A DNA stretch of 6,034 bases. Origin: Treponema sp. (GTDB taxonomy: Bacteria; Spirochaetota; Spirochaetia; Treponematales; Rectinemataceae). The stretch covers positions 1-6,034 of the forward strand of contig JAAYWE010000019.1 in assembly GCA_012516755.1 (NCBI GenBank). The letters run 5' to 3'. The notes under the pieces are model-generated. The model was given only the letters and a program-made list of their open reading frames with translations. It was not told where the DNA came from and searched no databases. Positions 5,828-6,034 of this stretch are shown piece by piece. Positions within the stretch are counted from its first letter, which is position 1. The number at the start of each line of letters is the position of its first letter. Made by a program: the position numbers and the translations under genes.

Positions 5828-6034
5828 TTAATCGGCAGAATCGAGAGCTTCCTGAGCGCTTTTGCGCAATTTTTCTAAGGCCACCTTTGGATCGACACCT
5901 CCAACCATCACATTCTGAATGGTCTCGCTCAGCAAGGTAGAAAGTCGCGCGCTTGCCTTGCCAACATAGACAATTTTCGCGTTCTCGAAGTCTTTCGCAA
6001 AAACATCGGAATATGGCATGCTCTTATAGATTGG
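5828..6034 (-). CDS. ABC transporter extracellular solute-binding protein, C-terminal fragment
   Basis: The frame is open from the right edge (6034) to a TAA at 5828, giving the last 68 residues of a longer protein; the visible fragment begins PIYKSMPYSDVF. Its position immediately before two CUT1 permeases, and its C-terminal pattern, fit a lipid-anchored or periplasmic sugar-binding protein (SBP_bac_1 type). The pattern is an amphipathic segment, a GGVDPKVALEKL stretch and a final Lys/Ala/Glu-rich helix ending ALDSAD. The 'DP..ALE.L...AQ.AL' ending is common in these proteins. The signal peptide and ligand-binding lobes lie outside the window, so the ligand cannot be judged. The internal ATG at 6019 is not the start, since the frame continues upstream through it. 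Confidence 0.85.
   Translation of the reverse strand, partial: PIYKSMPYSDVFAKDFENAKIVYVGKASARLSTLLSETIQNVMVGGVDPKVALEKLRKSAQEALDSAD

Noticed and set aside
5828..6019. Separate small protein of 63 residues
   Set aside because: The frame continues upstream through 6034 and the sequence reads as the C-terminus of a solute-binding protein directly before its permeases.

Overview
The window comes from a bacterial chromosome of intermediate GC (I estimate high 40s percent by eye). It is densely packed, with short gaps, 4-bp ATGA overlaps and Shine-Dalgarno-type starts in the sugar cluster. The content (CUT1 sugar ABC transporter, BadF/NAGK-type kinase, HAD phosphatase, histidine ammonia-lyase, EamA transporter) fits an anaerobic heterotroph such as a spirochaete or a Firmicutes-type bacterium. 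No taxonomic marker is present, so that is a low-confidence guess.

Layout, left to right. Positions 1-1365 (minus) hold most of hutH, histidine ammonia-lyase, whose last roughly 50 codons lie beyond the left edge. A 69-bp divergent gap follows, then a 288-residue EamA/DMT-family transporter on the plus strand (1435-2301). It converges, with only 7 bp between stop codons, on a BadF/BadG-type sugar kinase on the minus strand (2309-3256). Upstream of the kinase is a 101-bp gap with a plausible promoter. Reading back from right to left, the minus strand then carries the end of a solute-binding protein (5828-6034, partial), two CUT1 permeases (4880-5788 and 4005-4883) and a YihX-like HAD hydrolase (3358-4008).

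The minus-strand genes from 6034 to 2309 look like one carbohydrate uptake and processing cluster: binding protein, two permeases, phosphatase, then kinase. The permeases and HAD gene are joined by 4-bp overlaps, while the kinase has its own candidate promoter. The kinase family points to an amino sugar such as N-acetylglucosamine or N-acetylmuramic acid, but the substrate cannot be read from the sequence. No ATPase subunit is in the window, so one must be encoded elsewhere or further upstream. The hutH/EamA pair is a separate divergent unit. Both genes have candidate promoter elements very close to their start codons and neither has an evident Shine-Dalgarno sequence, suggesting leaderless or near-leaderless messages.

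I found no RNA gene, CRISPR array, insertion sequence or convincing terminator. Nothing here amounts to a clearly new system. The points most worth checking are the kinase/phosphatase pairing, the HAD active-site variation, and the hutH start with its promoter.
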